DNA of 64,000 bases. Origin: Pseudovibrio brasiliensis (GTDB lineage Bacteria; Pseudomonadota; Alphaproteobacteria; Rhizobiales; Stappiaceae). A program made the position numbers and the translations under genes. Below the pieces are notes generated by a model that was not told the origin of the DNA, did no database searches, and worked only from the letters and a program-made list of their open reading frames with translations. Position 1 is the first letter of the stretch; each line of letters opens with the position of its first letter. Where the stretch lies: NCBI RefSeq assembly GCF_018282095.1, contig NZ_CP074126.1, forward strand, positions 2,366,501-2,430,500, read 5' to 3'. Shown here piece after piece: positions 17,834 through 26,586 of the stretch.

Positions 17834-18643
17834 ATGCGGGATTGGGACGCGGCCTACCATAACTCCGGCGTAGTGCCGAACGCACAAGAGCTGTTCGATC
17901 AATGGGTTGAGCGCTCCAAAGCGTTTCGCGAGACATCAAACAACCAGCTGGATATCGCCTATGGAAGTGGGGAGAGAGAAAAGCTTGACCTCTTCTTCCC
18001 CAAAACGCCTGAGGCGTCCAAAGGGCTCGTCATGATCGTCCATGGCGGGTATTGGAAGGCCTTTGACAAGTCCGCGTTCAGCCATCTGGCAAAGGGGGCG
18101 ACGGAGATGGGTTACACCGTTGCCGTACCATCTTACGACCTATGCCCAGATACTAATATTTCCAATATTACCATGCAGATGCATCAAGCTCTTAATGTTT
18201 TAGCTGAACAAATTAAAGGACCGATTCATCTGACCGGTCACTCCGCTGGTGGTCACTTGGTAGCGCGGCTTGGCTGCAAGAACGCGATGATACCAGATAG
18301 TATCACTGGCAGGATCAGGCATATCCTTGGCATCAGTGGCGTCTACGATCTTCGGCCGATCCGTAGGACGGCGATGAACGAGACGTTGCATATCGACGAG
18401 GCGGAGGCGCTGGCGGAAAGTCCGGTGCTGCACGAACCTCTTGATAACCTACGCTTTACCGGCTGGGTTGGGGCAGAAGAGCTTGCCGAGTTCCGACGTC
18501 AGAATGCGGCCCACTGTGCCATGTGGGGCGGTTTTGAAACGCAAGTCATGGCCTATGAGGACCCGGGCAAAAACCATTTTACCGTGGTAGAGGCACTGGA
18601 ACAGGCAGATAGCCTCCTCCTCACAACTATGTTGAATACATAG
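17834..18643 (+). CDS. Alpha/beta hydrolase resembling kynurenine formamidase
   Basis: A 269-residue alpha/beta hydrolase. It has the HGGYW motif (MIVHGGYWKAF, near residue 70), the hallmark of the eukaryote-type kynurenine formamidase (arylformamidase) family, and the nucleophile elbow GHSAGGHL near residue 136. A final His lies at KNHFTVVEAL. That enzyme splits N-formylkynurenine into kynurenine and formate, upstream of anthranilate. The ATG at 17834 lies four bases after the RidA stop with only a weak ribosome site; a longer frame from 17795 lies inside RidA. Esterase activity on another substrate is the alternative. It is the last gene of the operon. Confidence 0.78.
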   Translation: MRDWDAAYHNSGVVPNAQELFDQWVERSKAFRETSNNQLDIAYGSGEREKLDLFFPKTPEASKGLVMIVHGGYWKAFDKSAFSHLAKGATEMGYTVAVPSYDLCPDTNISNITMQMHQALNVLAEQIKGPIHLTGHSAGGHLVARLGCKNAMIPDSITGRIRHILGISGVYDLRPIRRTAMNETLHIDEAEALAESPVLHEPLDNLRFTGWVGAEELAEFRRQNAAHCAMWGGFETQVMAYEDPGKNHFTVVEALEQADSLLLTTMLNT

Positions 18644-18647
18644 TTGT
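18623..18647. other. Hairpin at the end of the aromatic operon
   Basis: ACAACTATG (18623-18631) pairs with CATAGTTGT (18639-18647) around TTGAATA and covers the stop codon of the hydrolase. There is no T-run, so it may protect the mRNA end rather than terminate transcription on its own. Confidence 0.45.
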
Positions 18648-19049
18648 ATCATACTGTAATATATAGACCTTTCTAAACCGTGCGATTTTGCGTTCTTATG
18701 TGCGTTCATTTGCGTGGTTTAAGAGATTCATGCGTTACTTTAAGTTGCGATGCTGCCCACCAGATGAACACGTTTCATCATCAAGCCTCATCAGGCAGCA
18801 CCTCCTAACATTCCCAGCCCTCACAACCCCTCTTAACCTAATGGATAGGCTATTCACCAAATGGAGAGTTGTGGAGCCCCCCTCAGCCACTTTAAGGTTG
18901 ATCCAAGAAAGCGAGCCGGAGTTATCCGCCCAGCGCAGAAGTCGGGTAGACTGAATACTCAAATCTGCACGGAGGCAAATCAGCTCCGGCAATGAGCGCT
19001 CACCAAGGGCACTCATTCACGCAGAACTTGGCTGACTGGGGAGGCATAC
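18644..19049. other. 406-base intergenic region with no gene seen
   Basis: Apart from the hairpin at its left edge, nothing convincing is visible. An 88-codon open frame on the plus strand (18688-18954) has no ribosome site, no family resemblance and odd composition, and is not called. The right end contains GGGGAGGCATAC, the ribosome site of the next gene. A promoter for that gene probably lies here. Confidence 0.6.
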
Positions 19050-20189
19050 GTGACAGCAGCAAAAGCAGGACCACTTTCAGGACTTCAGGTGGTGGAGATG
19101 GCAGGCCTTGGCCCAGCGCCCATGGCTGGACAGTTGCTTGCCGATCTTGGGGCTGATGTCATCGTTATAGACAGGCGCACCGGCGAGCGCATCGACAAGG
19201 ATGTGAACCGCCGCGGCAAGAAATCCATTGCGCTCAACATGAAGAGTGAAGGGGCCCTAAAAGTCTTCTTCTCGCTGGTCGAGAAAGCCGACATCCTGAT
19301 CGAGGGCTTCCGTCCCGGCGTGATGGAGCGCCTAGGTTTGGGGCCGGACGAATGCCTCGCCAGGAACCCCGGCCTGATTTATGGCCGCATGACCGGCTGG
19401 GGGCAGGACGGCCCACTGGCTCATGCTGCAGGCCATGACCTCAACTACCTCGCCATGACGGGCATGCTCCACGCCATTGGCGAGGAAGGTCGCCCACCTG
19501 TGCCGCCTCTCAATATGGCAGCAGACTATGGCGGCGGCTCCATGTTCCTCCTGCTGGGTGTGCTCTCAGCCCTGTTTGAGCGCTCCAGAAGCGGCAAGGG
19601 GCAGGTGATCGACGCGGCCATGGTCGATGGCGTACCAGCCATGATGGGCTTGATCTACTCCTTGATGGGTCGCGGCCTCTGGCAGGACAAGCGTCAGGCC
19701 AACTTGTTAGATGGTGGCGCACCATTCTACCGCTGTTATGAAACCTCCGATGGCCGCTACCTGTCAGTGGGCTCTCTGGAACCTCAGTTCTTTACATTGC
19801 TGCTGAAAGGGCTGGCCCTGCCGCCAGAGCTTTCCAAGATCCAGATGAACATGAAGGAATGGCCGAAACTGGAAGAACAGATCGGTGCGGCCATTAAAGC
19901 CAATACGCTGGATCACTGGACGGGCGTCTTTGCCGGAACAGATGCTTGCGTCGCCCCAGTTCTTTCCATTGAAGAGGCCAACGCAGCCGCTCTCAACACA
20001 GAGCGCGGCAACCGCATCCGTCTGGGCGGCGTCACACAGGCCGCACCCGCACCACGCTTCAGCCGCACTGTTCCGCAAACACCTGAACCGGCAGGAAGAA
20101 CCGGAGACCATACTTCACAGGTTTTACAGGAGCTTGGTTTCTCTGAAAGTGACATCGATGAGATGCAGCAGAGCAAAACTTTGGCCTGA
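19050..20189 (+). CDS. CaiB/BaiF family protein, alpha-methylacyl-CoA racemase-like
   Basis: A 379-residue family III CoA-transferase-fold protein. The resemblance is to alpha-methylacyl-CoA racemase (AMACR/MCR), which inverts 2-methylacyl-CoA esters so that branched chains can enter beta-oxidation. The racemase residues appear conserved: His in AAGHDLNYLAMTG near 128 and Asp in NMAADYGGGSMF near 158. RRGKKSIALNMKS and GKGQVIDAAMVDG are also typical. The start is GTG 19050 behind GGGGAGG. It lies 406 bases after the aromatic operon on the same strand, so a link to that pathway is possible but not shown. Confidence 0.85.
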   Translation: MTAAKAGPLSGLQVVEMAGLGPAPMAGQLLADLGADVIVIDRRTGERIDKDVNRRGKKSIALNMKSEGALKVFFSLVEKADILIEGFRPGVMERLGLGPDECLARNPGLIYGRMTGWGQDGPLAHAAGHDLNYLAMTGMLHAIGEEGRPPVPPLNMAADYGGGSMFLLLGVLSALFERSRSGKGQVIDAAMVDGVPAMMGLIYSLMGRGLWQDKRQANLLDGGAPFYRCYETSDGRYLSVGSLEPQFFTLLLKGLALPPELSKIQMNMKEWPKLEEQIGAAIKANTLDHWTGVFAGTDACVAPVLSIEEANAAALNTERGNRIRLGGVTQAAPAPRFSRTVPQTPEPAGRTGDHTSQVLQELGFSESDIDEMQQSKTLA

Positions 20190-20363
20190 ATCTGCGGTAT
20201 TTAACGATGCGAAACAAACGGAGAAAGGAGGGGGCCTCAGCACTCCCTCCCACGTCATAACTGCCTCCGCCTAATCCTCTGAGAACATCCCATGACTGAG
20301 GGCATCCTCCCGAATCTCCTAGGGTAACTTTGATCAGTTACTGCGAAAGAGGTCTACCGGAGA

Positions 20364-21830
20364 ATGCTGGTAACAGATGCTTTTGTCTTGTTGTTTCTTG
20401 TTACCCAGGGCCTCTTCCTCGTCGCCTCCTATGTCTTTGCGGTGTCGGGCGCGGATGACCTGTTTGTGGACACGCTCTATTACTTCTTCGTCGCCTGGTA
20501 TCGCGGCCCGCTTGTAGGCCGCACAGAAGAGCGCTTGTTTGACGAAACCGGACATGTGCCGCCAAGACCGCTCGCCATCATGCTGCCCGCGTGGGATGAA
20601 GCAGCCATTCTCTATCCCGCTGTCACCGGCATCATGCGAAAGCTGGATTATCCATCCTACTGGATTTTCATCGGCGTTTACCCAAATGACGAGGCCACCC
20701 AGAAGGCTGCAAACCGGCTCGCAGCAGAGCATGAGAACCTGCGGGTCGTAATCACCAACAACCCCGGCCCAACCTGCAAGGCCGATTGCGTCAACACCAT
20801 CATCGCGGAAATAGAAAAATTCGAACGGGAGCAGAACATCTCCTTTGCAGGCATCGTCATGCAAGATGCCGAAGACATCCTTAATCCAAACGCCCTGCAC
20901 ATCTTCAACGCCAGCCTGGAACTGGCCGATGTGGTCCAGTTACCCGTTCTGTCTCTGCCGCGCAGGCGCCGGGATCTGACAGCAGGCCACTACATGGACG
21001 AGTTCGCCGAGTTCCATTCCAAGGAAGTGCTCGTCAGAGGTTTCCTGACCGGAACCGTCCCCGGCGCAGGTGTTGGCACCTGTTATTCCAAGAAGACGAT
21101 TGAGACCGCCAAGTCCATATCCGGAACAGATGACAACGGCATTCCAGAGGTCTTCAACACCGGCTCGCTCACAGAAGACTATGATCTGGCCATGCGGCTC
21201 ACAGGGAAGGGGCTCACTCACCGCCTGCTCTGGGTCCATCCATCCCAAAAGAGCGATCACACGGACTTTGCAGTCACGCAGGAGCTGTTTCCCTCCGGCT
21301 TCTGGCAGAGCGTGCGCCAGAAAACCCGCTGGACCATCGGCATAGCCTTTCAGGGCTGGGCGCAGCTGGGGTGGAAAGGAGGGCTCGCCGATAAGTACTT
21401 TTATTGGCGCGACAGGAAGATGGTGTTCTTCAGCCACGCTATCATCATCGGCTATATCTCACTGATCTTCTACTGGTGCCTGCGCGCTTATGAGCACCTC
21501 GCACCGGACGCCTACCACTTGCCTCCGCTACTGCCAGAAAACAGCCCGTTCTGGTATGTGATCTGGTTCAACGTGCTGCTGCTGGCCCACCGTCTCCTCC
21601 AACGCCATATCTGGACCGGCTATCACTACGGTCTGCGCGCTTTGGCACCTGTCACCCTGCGCTATTTTGTTTCCATCATCATCAATTACATCGCCATGAT
21701 GCGCGCCATCAAAACCTGGATCCGACATCTAGGCACAGGTGAGGTGATCGGATGGGATAAGACAGCACACGACTACCCGGATGACGACAGTCTCCATAAC
21801 ATCCCGGTAAAACAGGAAGCGCCTACATGA
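20364..21830 (+). CDS. NfrB-like membrane glycosyltransferase (short form)
   Basis: A family 2 glycosyltransferase of 488 residues, resembling E. coli NfrB, the inner-membrane synthase of the phage N4 receptor glycan. A hydrophobic N-terminus (residues about 5-28) precedes the GT2 domain: MLPAWDEAA, the DxD-type MQDAEDILNP, the acceptor motif SLTEDYDLAMRL and QKTRWTIGI (the Q-x-x-R-W motif of processive synthases). Two to three membrane segments follow after about residue 350. E. coli NfrB is about 745 residues with a C-terminal MshEN domain binding c-di-GMP; here the protein ends soon after the membrane segments and that domain is absent. It is the first gene of the operon and its stop overlaps the next ATG (ATGA). 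Confidence 0.85.
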   Translation: MLVTDAFVLLFLVTQGLFLVASYVFAVSGADDLFVDTLYYFFVAWYRGPLVGRTEERLFDETGHVPPRPLAIMLPAWDEAAILYPAVTGIMRKLDYPSYWIFIGVYPNDEATQKAANRLAAEHENLRVVITNNPGPTCKADCVNTIIAEIEKFEREQNISFAGIVMQDAEDILNPNALHIFNASLELADVVQLPVLSLPRRRRDLTAGHYMDEFAEFHSKEVLVRGFLTGTVPGAGVGTCYSKKTIETAKSISGTDDNGIPEVFNTGSLTEDYDLAMRLTGKGLTHRLLWVHPSQKSDHTDFAVTQELFPSGFWQSVRQKTRWTIGIAFQGWAQLGWKGGLADKYFYWRDRKMVFFSHAIIIGYISLIFYWCLRAYEHLAPDAYHLPPLLPENSPFWYVIWFNVLLLAHRLLQRHIWTGYHYGLRALAPVTLRYFVSIIINYIAMMRAIKTWIRHLGTGEVIGWDKTAHDYPDDDSLHNIPVKQEAPT

Positions 21831-24800
21831 CCCGCTTCCGCTCATCTCACAACACACGAAAGGAGGCGAACCGAAACTCGGCATTCTATCTGCTGTGGGT
21901 GATCATGTTTGCCCTGGGCCTGTCCATTCCAACCCAGTCTCAGAACCCGGCCCCTCAACCAGAACCGAGCGCCATTACTGGCAGCACGCCATACACCAAT
22001 GCCCAAAAAGATGCCTACTACATCAGCTTGCTGAAGGACCGTCAGGACAGCCAGTCCCTGCTGCAAAGCAAATGGCGGGATTATCGCTCGTACCCCTTGC
22101 TGGATCTGGCCTACCGGCTGCTGGCAGAAGGCAGAACAGAAGATGCCCTGCGTGAGCTGGACGAGCTGCTCAAGCAAGATCCTGATCATCTGGTCGCCCG
22201 CTGGCAAAAGGTCCAGCTCCTGATAGGCCTCAACCGTCCACTGGCAGCCATCGACCAACTGGAAACCCTGCAAACCCTCGCCCCCGCTTTCAGCCGCGGC
22301 TATCTCTCTCTCGGTCACCTGCAAATGCTCACGGCGGAATATGCTGAGGCGTTTGATGATTTCCGCCTCGCCATAGAGACCGGCAAACTGCTGCCGAGTG
22401 ATCGGGAAGAAGCCTTGGCCGGCGCAGCAGAAGCCGCCATCAAACTCGGCAAAACAAAGGAAGCCCTCCACGCCCTCAACATCCTTCGGGAGCTGGGCGC
22501 CGCCACACCAAGACAGCGCCTCATCCGCGCCGACCTCTTGCGCAACTTCAATCAGCTGGAAGAAGCCCGCAGCGAATGGGATGAACTCTCCAAACTGGAC
22601 AATGCCCCCCGAACCCAGCGCACAGCAATCCTCAATGAAGCGTTCCTGCTGTTAGAACAAGGCAAAGACGAAGACGCCTATCGCTTGCTGCTCAGGGGAG
22701 AGATGAATGGCCTCTTCACCGGGCGCCAGTCTTCCGCTTTGGAACAACGCACCTTCGCAAGAGCCCTATCAGCCGCCGCGCTCAACTCCGGTCATCTGGA
22801 TGAGCTGCTGGCTTTCCTTCTCCCCGGTCGCGTTGACCTTCTGGGATTGTCGACACGGGTACAGCTCGCCTATGCATTGGTGAAAAAGGGCTCCAGCGCT
22901 GAAGCGGAGATGGCACTGCTGACTGCAGATGGCAGAATTCTGGACACCAAAGCCTCAGGACCAGAAGAAGCCGCCAACTACTATCTGGCTCTGGCAGACA
23001 TCGCCATCCGAGCCGGAGATGATGCCAGAGCCGTCACCGCAGGCCGATTGCTGATCAAACTGACCCGCAGTCCAGAGTATGGCCTTCAGCTCAGCAAAGT
23101 CGCGCTCGCCAATGGCTGGGAAACGCAAGCCATCAACGCGCTTGTGGAACTGCGCGCCATCACCCAGCTTACAGACCGACAGAAATCACCGGAAGCATGG
23201 GTGGAACTGCTGCAAACACTCTCAGATCTGGCCCGAAGAGCAGGGGATCTGGACCTTGCCAACGAAGTGCTGAAGGAAGCGGAAGCCTTGATGCCCAACT
23301 GGCGCATCACGGCAAAGCGCGGGCAGGTCGCCCTTCTCTCCAACAAACACCGCATCGCTTCTGCTGTCCTTCAGGATGCTCTGGCCCGCGCCAAACGAGC
23401 CCGCGCTGCCGGTGCCTTTAATGAGAACGATAAGAAAGCCTATGCACGACTTCTGTTTGATCTGGCTGCCGTTTCCGCCACCAATGAGGATTGGACAAGC
23501 ACGCTGGACTATCTGATCGCGGACTGGAAGCTTCAGCCTGATCCCACACTTGTCTTGCCAGCCTATCTCATGCTGAAGGAAAGCACGGCGCAGGACGTCA
23601 CAGCCAACATGTGGCTCAACTATGTTTTCACCTACACCAACACGGCGAACCTGACTATTGAGAGCAAAGAGATGTACGCCACGTCTTTCCTCTCACTGGC
23701 ACGCCTCCTGAAAACAGAAGGACAGCTGGAAGAAGCGCAAAGGATGTACCGCCAGTCTCTGCGGCTGAACCCAGTTGTAGAGACACGGCTGGAGGCAGCT
23801 TATCTGGCCCTGCAGCTCAATCACCCCAGACGCGCGCTCATGTTGGTCCAGAAGCTCGACCAGACCAAGAACATCGACGCCATCATGGCCATCAAGTGCG
23901 AAGCCTATCGCTCTTTGGGCCGCAATCTGGAAGCACTGGCCTGCGCTCAGGAAGAAGCACTGGCCCAGCCTGCAAGCGCCGATAAGCACCTGACACTGGC
24001 AAGCCTCTATTTGCGTCTGGGAGACCGGGACAAGGCCCGTCAGGAGCTTCAGCAAGCCTACGAGCTCAGCCCAAGCCTCGCCACAGCCAATCAGCTGGGG
24101 TTCCTCTATCAGCAACTAGGCGAAATCGAAGAGGCTGAAGAATGGTTTGAGGAGAGCTTTGAAGAGCACGACGACCAGACCGCCGGTATGGCGCTGCTTT
24201 TCATTAACCTGCGCCAGATGGATTACGCGCAAGCAGAAAAGCTTCTGGCCGAACTCGACCCCACGAAGCTCTCACAAGAGCAAATGGCAGGCTACTACGC
24301 CGCCAGAGCCCAGCTCACCCTCCACAAAGGCGATCAATCCTACGAGGCGCTGGAAAGCGCTCTGGACGACTTCCGCAGAGCACGCGCGATAACCTCAACG
24401 CCCGACAACCGCTTCTCCGTGGTTCAGGTTCTGTTCCAGCTGGATCAATTGCAGGAGGCTGAGGCCGAGTATGAACAGCTGCCATCTTCAGATAAAACCA
24501 ACCCAGCCACTCTGGCACTCGGCGGATATCTGGCACGAGCACAGGGCGATTACGACCTCGCCATCACCCGCTTTGAATACTCCCTGCATGAAAAGCCGGA
24601 TCAAGCCAATCTGGAGGAAGACCTCGCATACACCTATCTGGCAGCCTATGAGAACAAGAAGGCTGCTGAAATGTTTCGCAAGCGAATCCATGCTCTGAAC
24701 CAGCAGCATCTCGACATCTACGAACAGGACAAACTGGAGCGTTTCCAGCGCCAGCTCCGCATCCTTGAAATCCCGATCAGCTTCCTGTTCTTCGACGGTG

Positions 24801-25528
24801 CCAGCCCATCGCGGCAGGACGAAGAGGACTTCGCAGGCGCCATCCTCGGCATTCCCTCAAGCAGCCCGTTTGGCTCTCTGGAGGTGGCGTGGCGGCCACC
24901 AGTCATCGGCTACCAGAATGGCCGCGTTTTCGAGATCATCGCCCGCGCCCAGTGGCTCAACGAGCGCTACAGCTTCCGTCCCAATCCGGACACCTACCAA
25001 ACCATCGTCGGCCTGCGCTTCAAGCCTTTCATGACCCAGAACCTCAAGATCGGTCTGGAACGCTTCTTCAAGGGCGGTAGCATCACCGAAGACAACTGGC
25101 TGGGGAGGGTGCTTTGGTCCTTCACTACTGGCAACGACTTCCTGCCCCTTTACGATATGTACTCCGGCGAGCCCATCGATAAAGAGCCATACATCAGCCT
25201 TTACGTGGAAGGTGGTCGTTTCTTCGAAAAGGAAAAAACCATTTTGTTCTATGGAGATGGCCGACTTGGTTACACTTTTAGGCTCGATCCTAACCTGATT
25301 TTGTCGCCCTTTGCGTATTCCATAGGCAGCGGAAACTGGAACTCCCAAACCAGCGCTGTCGCCATAGAAGCAGGGCTGGGAGCATCTTTGAAGTGGAGAG
25401 GGTGGTACACCGAAACCTACGGTGACCTGCTTCAGCTGGAAGTGTTCGGGCGAGTAGGACATGAAGTACTGAACACCGATGACAGTCAAACCAGCCGGGT
25501 TCTTCTCGGCCTACAAGCAAACTTTTAA
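21827..25528 (+). CDS. NfrA-like TPR protein with outer-membrane beta-barrel end
   Basis: A 1233-residue protein. After a signal-like hydrophobic segment (about residues 16-33) come many tetratricopeptide repeats (for example ALRELDELLKQDPDHLVARW, then EAQRMYRQSLRLNPVVETRL and ARQELQQAYELSPSLATA). The last 250 residues are rich in aromatic-ended strands and finish with SRVLLGLQANF, a beta-barrel ending in Phe, as in the NfrA C-terminal domain. E. coli NfrA is the outer-membrane partner of NfrB and exports or presents the glycan used by phage N4. Translation is coupled to the glycosyltransferase by a four-base overlap. No catalytic site is expected. Confidence 0.83.
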   Translation: MTRFRSSHNTRKEANRNSAFYLLWVIMFALGLSIPTQSQNPAPQPEPSAITGSTPYTNAQKDAYYISLLKDRQDSQSLLQSKWRDYRSYPLLDLAYRLLAEGRTEDALRELDELLKQDPDHLVARWQKVQLLIGLNRPLAAIDQLETLQTLAPAFSRGYLSLGHLQMLTAEYAEAFDDFRLAIETGKLLPSDREEALAGAAEAAIKLGKTKEALHALNILRELGAATPRQRLIRADLLRNFNQLEEARSEWDELSKLDNAPRTQRTAILNEAFLLLEQGKDEDAYRLLLRGEMNGLFTGRQSSALEQRTFARALSAAALNSGHLDELLAFLLPGRVDLLGLSTRVQLAYALVKKGSSAEAEMALLTADGRILDTKASGPEEAANYYLALADIAIRAGDDARAVTAGRLLIKLTRSPEYGLQLSKVALANGWETQAINALVELRAITQLTDRQKSPEAWVELLQTLSDLARRAGDLDLANEVLKEAEALMPNWRITAKRGQVALLSNKHRIASAVLQDALARAKRARAAGAFNENDKKAYARLLFDLAAVSATNEDWTSTLDYLIADWKLQPDPTLVLPAYLMLKESTAQDVTANMWLNYVFTYTNTANLTIESKEMYATSFLSLARLLKTEGQLEEAQRMYRQSLRLNPVVETRLEAAYLALQLNHPRRALMLVQKLDQTKNIDAIMAIKCEAYRSLGRNLEALACAQEEALAQPASADKHLTLASLYLRLGDRDKARQELQQAYELSPSLATANQLGFLYQQLGEIEEAEEWFEESFEEHDDQTAGMALLFINLRQMDYAQAEKLLAELDPTKLSQEQMAGYYAARAQLTLHKGDQSYEALESALDDFRRARAITSTPDNRFSVVQVLFQLDQLQEAEAEYEQLPSSDKTNPATLALGGYLARAQGDYDLAITRFEYSLHEKPDQANLEEDLAYTYLAAYENKKAAEMFRKRIHALNQQHLDIYEQDKLERFQRQLRILEIPISFLFFDGASPSRQDEEDFAGAILGIPSSSPFGSLEVAWRPPVIGYQNGRVFEIIARAQWLNERYSFRPNPDTYQTIVGLRFKPFMTQNLKIGLERFFKGGSITEDNWLGRVLWSFTTGNDFLPLYDMYSGEPIDKEPYISLYVEGGRFFEKEKTILFYGDGRLGYTFRLDPNLILSPFAYSIGSGNWNSQTSAVAIEAGLGASLKWRGWYTETYGDLLQLEVFGRVGHEVLNTDDSQTSRVLLGLQANF

Positions 25529-26564
25529 GCTGTTTTTATTTGGGGTTTTCTGCCTCTCTCTCTTCACATTCTTAGTTATCTTCAAAGCCCATGCACGGCA
25601 GGATTCTGGCACAAAAGAATGTATTCCTATCCGCATGAGCTTCATTCAACCCTGGGGTGATGAATATTTTCCTAGCCCCAGATTATGGCGCAGTGAACTC
25701 CTTTCACATCAAAGACTTGGTATAGATGAGGTGGTCCTGCAGTGGACCTTGTGGGGCAGTGAGCTGCAAAACAAAGTCGAGCTGCCACTCTGGCTGGAAG
25801 CCGCCATCATGGGTGCAGATGAAGCCGGGGCCAAACTCTGGTTCGGCCTGCGATACGATCCATCCTTCATCGATAAGCTGAGGAAAGAGGGGCAAAGCTA
25901 TCTGGACAAGCGCCTGGATGAAACCAGAAAACTGGCAAAGTCCATCCAGCGGCAGATCAGCTATACATCTCATCCCACTGAGGTTTTCGCGGGCTGGTAT
26001 ATACCAGATGAACTTGATGGCAATCTGCTGTTGGATAGCAAGCTCACACAGCTCATCACCAACTACACGAAGCAAACACGTGCGATCCTGAACAGTATTT
26101 TACCCGGACCTGTGGCCATCTCTGGATATACCGACTTGAAGACCATTCCACGCAAGCTTGCAGCACAATGGAATAAGCTCATGGCGAAAGCCTCCATGGA
26201 CATTCTACTGCTGCAGGATGGGTTAGGGGCCAAGCTTATGGAGCCTTATTCCAGCCGAAACCTGCAACGCGCCATCAGCGCCGCCTTCAGCACACAGGAT
26301 CACACCGTTATTCCCGTAGTAGAGATCTTTGAAATAGATCCAAGAACGGCAGATTTCAGCACTATTCCGACCACGCTCGGCACCATGAAAAGCCGCCTGA
26401 AAAACGCAAGATTCACACCGGCACAGCCCGTCGCCTTGTTCTCTCTGTCCAGTCACATACTCCGGCACGACAACAAGCACAGCCGTGAAATTAAAGAGTT
26501 TCTCTCAGAAAACGCCCACATTTGCGGCAGAAACACACTGGCAAACGCAAAGGCAGCCGAGTAA
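25479..26564 (+). CDS. YbcH-like periplasmic protein (DUF4434/TIM-barrel type)
   Basis: A 361-residue protein with a membrane or signal segment (LFLFGVFCLSLFTFLVIF, about residues 19-36) and a predicted periplasmic body. RMSFIQPWGDEYF, VVLQWTLWG, LWFGLRYDP and the acidic FAGWYIPDELDG recall DUF4434 proteins, which have a glycoside-hydrolase-like barrel. E. coli YbcH, next to nfrAB, is of this kind. It may trim or bind the glycan in the periplasm; this is inference. The start overlaps the NfrA end by 50 bases in another frame and no better start is visible before the segment. Confidence 0.7.
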   Translation: MTVKPAGFFSAYKQTFKLFLFGVFCLSLFTFLVIFKAHARQDSGTKECIPIRMSFIQPWGDEYFPSPRLWRSELLSHQRLGIDEVVLQWTLWGSELQNKVELPLWLEAAIMGADEAGAKLWFGLRYDPSFIDKLRKEGQSYLDKRLDETRKLAKSIQRQISYTSHPTEVFAGWYIPDELDGNLLLDSKLTQLITNYTKQTRAILNSILPGPVAISGYTDLKTIPRKLAAQWNKLMAKASMDILLLQDGLGAKLMEPYSSRNLQRAISAAFSTQDHTVIPVVEIFEIDPRTADFSTIPTTLGTMKSRLKNARFTPAQPVALFSLSSHILRHDNKHSREIKEFLSENAHICGRNTLANAKAAE

Positions 26565-26586
26565 TCAAGGGACAAAAGCACACAGG

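Noticed and set aside
18688-18954. 88-codon open frame in the gap before the racemase
   Set aside because: No ribosome site, no recognisable family, odd composition; the gap is better read as non-coding.
20226-20251. Terminator from GGAGGG/CCCTCC before the nfrB-like gene
   Set aside because: The stem is short and there is no T-run; it may be chance.
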